64,000 nt of DNA from contig CABUIY010000005.1 of assembly GCA_902491765.1 (NCBI GenBank), forward strand, positions 70,491 to 134,490, read 5' to 3'. The stretch's first letter is position 1, and each line of letters starts with the position of its first letter. Below the pieces are notes generated by a model that worked only from the letters and a program-made list of their open reading frames with translations, searched no databases and was not told where the DNA came from. Below, piece after piece: positions 61,416 to 64,000 of this stretch. The stretch comes from an uncultured Collinsella sp. (lineage in GTDB: Bacteria; Actinomycetota; Coriobacteriia; Coriobacteriales; Coriobacteriaceae). Position numbers and translations under genes: made by a program.

Positions 61416-62831
61416 ATGGGGAGCAAATCTCAGCAACAAGTTCAAGTAACGCCATCGGCTACTGCGGCGATTCTCGTCGTTATGTATATTGCGGCCTTTG
61501 TTGCCGCGTTTAACGAGAACATCATTAACGTGGCGTTGCACGACATTATGGCGGCCTTTTCGGTGAGTGCCACCACGGCGCAGTGGCTCGTCTCGGGCTA
61601 CATGATTGTGACGTCGATCTTTACGGCCATCATGGCCTTCCTGTCCGGCCGTTTCTCGACGCGCAAGCTGTTGTTTTTCGCATGCGGATGTATGGTCGCC
61701 GGCGAAGTCCTGTGTCTGATCGCTCCGTCGTTTAGCGTTTTGCTGCCAAGTCGTATTTTACAGGCTGCGGGATCGGGCATCTTGTTTCCGCTCATGATGA
61801 ACGTGGTGCTGTCTTGCGCCCCGCGCGAGAAGCTCGGTCTGTATCTGAGCCTGGGTGGTGCCTGCATTACGCTAGGGCCGGCGTTTGGACCTGTGATCAG
61901 CGGTCTTATGTGCACGTTGTTTGGCTGGAGGGCGGTGTTCGTAGTGCCGCTGGTGGCCGGCATTGTGGTCGCTGCGGCGGGCGTAAAGCTTGTTCAGAAT
62001 GTCGGAGAGCGCTCGAACACCACGCTTGATATTCTGTCGGTTGTTTTGCTCGCCGCCGGCATTACGGCATTTGTGTATTCCGTAGGCGAGTTCTCGACCA
62101 ATCTGATTGCCGGCATCGTGACGCTTATCGCCGCCATTGTGCTGCTCGGCCTGTTTGCGGCCCGCCAGCTCAAACTCGAGCATCCGGTGCTTAACGTGCG
62201 TCCCATGGCGAGCGTTCGTTTTTGGCCTGCGTGCCTGCTTGTGGTGGTGTCGATGATGACGACGTTCTCGATGAGCGTTTTGTTGCCGCTCTATTTTGAG
62301 GGCGCATACGGCATGACCGCACTTGTTGCGGGCTTGCTCATTTTGCCGGCGATTGCCTGTAACGCCGTGACCTCGATTGTGGGCGGACGCGTGATGGACG
62401 CCCGTGGCGCATGGCCGCTGCTGCCGGTCGGCTTTGCCCTGATTGCCGTGGGGCAGACTGCCATCTCGATGACGGCGGCGAGTATGAACATCGGCGTCGT
62501 TGTGGCGCTGACCGTTGTGGTGTATGCCGGAGTCGGTTTGGTGCTGAGCCCCTCGCAAACGGCCGGATTGGAGACGCTGCCTGCCGCTGAACATCCTCAC
62601 GGAACGGCATTGCTTAACACGTGGAACATGATTGCCGCATCGTTTGGCCCGTCCCTGTTTATCGGCCTGCTCTCGAGTTCTGCAGCGACTGCCGGCGCGG
62701 CTGGCGCTGCGACCGACGTTGCCCAGGCGATTGGATTTGCAACTGCCGTGCGCGTGGCGGCCGTGATTGCCGTGGTCGGGTTCGTGGCGTCGCTGGTGTA
62801 CGCTCGTCGCGAGTCGCACATGTCGCATTAA
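61416..62831 (+). CDS. MFS drug-efflux transporter, DHA2 (EmrB/QacA) type
   Basis: A 471-residue protein with about fourteen hydrophobic helices: NVALHDIMAAFSVSATTAQWLVSGYM near the start and LGLYLSLGGACITLGPAFGPVISG (motif C-like, GxxxGPxxGG). Such pumps expel antiseptics and lipophilic drugs with protons. ATG at 61416 follows AAGAGGAAGGA; the upstream open frame overlaps the deformylase gene and is rejected. No regulator is adjacent. Confidence 0.9.
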   Translation: MGSKSQQQVQVTPSATAAILVVMYIAAFVAAFNENIINVALHDIMAAFSVSATTAQWLVSGYMIVTSIFTAIMAFLSGRFSTRKLLFFACGCMVAGEVLCLIAPSFSVLLPSRILQAAGSGILFPLMMNVVLSCAPREKLGLYLSLGGACITLGPAFGPVISGLMCTLFGWRAVFVVPLVAGIVVAAAGVKLVQNVGERSNTTLDILSVVLLAAGITAFVYSVGEFSTNLIAGIVTLIAAIVLLGLFAARQLKLEHPVLNVRPMASVRFWPACLLVVVSMMTTFSMSVLLPLYFEGAYGMTALVAGLLILPAIACNAVTSIVGGRVMDARGAWPLLPVGFALIAVGQTAISMTAASMNIGVVVALTVVVYAGVGLVLSPSQTAGLETLPAAEHPHGTALLNTWNMIAASFGPSLFIGLLSSSAATAGAAGAATDVAQAIGFATAVRVAAVIAVVGFVASLVYARRESHMSH

Positions 62832-62983
62832 TGTGTGCACATAGATTCTGCAGCTAGATTAGATGACGACACCATAAACTAATGGACGTTTTGCCGAGAG
62901 GCATGAATGTTTAAAGCGCAAAGAGTGCGCGACGGGCCCCGCGAATGGGGCGATGATGCCCGAGAGGGCCAAGAAGGAGTCTC

Positions 62984-63895
62984 ATGTCCGAGAACGAAGA
63001 GATCATGAACGAGACCGAGAACGAGACCATGGCTGCCGAGGTTGAGGCAGTCGAGACCGTGGAGACCGAAGCTGCCGAGGTTGAGGCTGCTGACGAGGTT
63101 TCCGACGAGGAGGAGGCCGAGGTTGTCGAGGCCGCCGTTGATTACGATGACGAAGAGCTGATGGACAAGATGCAGAAGGCCGCCCGCCTGCTGCGTAGCC
63201 GTCGCTTTGCTATTTCCAAGGAGGAGGAGGCCAAGGCCGAGCGCATGGCGAACATCGAGCGCGCCATCAAGCTTCTTGACCTCAAGCCCAGGATGGAGCA
63301 GAAGGAAATGTCCGACCTGCTGGGCATGCGCCTTCGTGAGCTCGATGGCCTGATGGCCGAGGCCGAGGCTGCCGATCTGGTCGGCCGCATCGACGACGCC
63401 GAGGGCGATATGCGCAAGATCGTCGTCTTCGCTGCCGAGGATGCCGCTGAGGGCCTGGTCGAGCTTGCCAACAAGAAGGAGAAGCTCCTGCCCGAGCTTT
63501 CTTACGAGGAGGCCACCGAGCTGATGGCCGCTCTCGATAAGGTCATTGCTCCGCTCGTCGCCATGGGCCTGGACGAGGACCGCGGTCCTCGCGGCGGTCG
63601 TGACGATCGCGGTGGCCGTGGCGGCGACCGTGGCGGTCGCGGCGGCTTTGGCGATCGCGGTGGCCGTGGCGGTGACCGTGGCGGTCGCGGTGGCGATCGC
63701 GGCGGCCGTGGCGGCTTTGGTGACCGTGGCGGCGACCGTGGCGGTCGCGGCGGCTTTGGCGGCAACCGTGGTGGCTATGGCGACCGCGGCGGCAACCGTG
63801 GTGGCTTCGGCGGTAACCGTGGTAACGACCGCGGCGGTCGTGGTGGCGACCGTGGCGGCCGCAACGGCGGCGGCTTCCGCGGCAACCGCTTCTAG
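62984..63895 (+). CDS. Acidic winged-helix-like protein with an RGG/RG-rich tail
   Basis: A 303-residue protein in three parts: an acidic N-terminus (about 1-65, Glu-rich), a helical/winged-helix-like domain (about 80-195, containing MEQKEMSDLLGMRLRELDGLM), and a 100-residue Gly-Arg-Asp-rich tail with many RGG units (200-303). RGG tails bind RNA and drive condensation in eukaryotes and in some bacterial RNA helicases. The family is unrecognised to me. ATG follows AAGGAG. The gene stands alone, with a hairpin after its stop. Confidence 0.88.
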   Translation: MSENEEIMNETENETMAAEVEAVETVETEAAEVEAADEVSDEEEAEVVEAAVDYDDEELMDKMQKAARLLRSRRFAISKEEEAKAERMANIERAIKLLDLKPRMEQKEMSDLLGMRLRELDGLMAEAEAADLVGRIDDAEGDMRKIVVFAAEDAAEGLVELANKKEKLLPELSYEEATELMAALDKVIAPLVAMGLDEDRGPRGGRDDRGGRGGDRGGRGGFGDRGGRGGDRGGRGGDRGGRGGFGDRGGDRGGRGGFGGNRGGYGDRGGNRGGFGGNRGNDRGGRGGDRGGRNGGGFRGNRF

Positions 63896-63897
63896 GG

Positions 63898-63924
63898 GTT
63901 ACGCGGTTCTACGAACCGCGTAAC
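63898..63924 (+). terminator. Hairpin after the RGG-tailed protein
   Basis: A perfect 12-bp stem (63898-63909 with 63913-63924) with a 3-nt loop. No T-run follows, so it could stabilise the mRNA end or mark a repeat rather than a classical terminator. Confidence 0.6.
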
Positions 63925-64000
63925 TAGTTGACGCTGCAAACCCGTCAGAGCGGCAATCTGCCTTTCAGCTTCGGCGGCATGACCAAAAGGTCAATGCCGC

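Noticed and set aside
63546..63923. Ala/Val-rich plus-strand frame within the RGG tail gene
   Set aside because: It is a frame-shifted reading of the Gly-Arg repeat; low complexity and no ribosome site.

Overview
The window looks like chromosomal sequence from a high-GC gut actinobacterium of the class Coriobacteriia, most likely Collinsella or a close relative. This is inferred from gene content: a bile salt hydrolase-type amidase, a TetM-like ribosomal GTPase next to a second UvrA, LPXTG-like surface proteins with Cthe_2159-type repeats, and an HTH-AlaA fusion. It is not a database match. I see no rRNA, tRNA, tmRNA, insertion sequence, integrase or prophage gene, and no cas gene.

Layout. 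1-4.1 kb: two hybrid histidine kinases (the first cut by the window edge) around a PNPOx-family flavoprotein. 4.2-6.7 kb: a two-TM K+ channel, a LOG-family protein and a ClC channel. 6.7-8.8 kb: a GntR-controlled ABC transporter. 8.8-13.2 kb: a tandem stem-loop array, then prfC, a queuosine-precursor transporter behind a probable preQ1 riboswitch, an SDR and ung. 13.2-16.6 kb: an EamA exporter with a divergent LysR regulator, and a MATE exporter. 16.7-22.4 kb: rlmA, small membrane proteins, rsmJ, a GNAT enzyme and a TetM-like GTPase. 22.5-27.3 kb: two related AAA+ ATPases on either side of a UvrA-like ABC protein. 27.4-33.4 kb: trmL, a COG0523 GTPase, an ArsC-like protein, a flavoprotein, a diguanylate cyclase, an EAL remnant and a patatin. 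33.4-35.7 kb: four tandem 46-nt palindromes, then a TPP-riboswitch thiM/thiamine-binding/thiE operon. 35.8-41.1 kb: a HAD phosphatase, LysR, a MetE-like methyltransferase, UraA and an esterase. 41.2-46.6 kb: two tandemly duplicated surface proteins and the purine permease whose 3' end was copied with them. 46.7-50.7 kb: a deformylase-like protein, bile salt hydrolase and Kup. 50.8-54.4 kb: a second EamA/LysR pair and the HTH-AlaA fusion. 54.6-60.8 kb: an amidohydrolase, two ceramidase-like hydrolases, a frameshifted PTS EIIBC and LysR. 60.8-64 kb: a second deformylase, a DHA2 exporter and an RGG-tailed winged-helix protein.

How the parts work together. Much of the window serves translation and its quality (RF3, TetM-like GTPase, RlmA, RsmJ, TrmL, two deformylases, queuosine precursor uptake) or solute traffic (ABC, EamA x2, MATE, MFS, ClC, K+ channel, Kup, UraA, NCS2, PTS). 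Most of the remarkable signal is between genes: a family of short palindromes with variable arms and a constant GGGAC-type core, two tandem arrays of larger palindromes, two riboswitches, and several operator-like repeats next to regulator genes. The best leads are the two arrays, the two-start HTH-AlaA gene with its own palindrome, the ATPase/UvrA-like/ATPase trio with a 10-bp-phased repeat, and the amidohydrolase/ceramidase-like/PTS locus.
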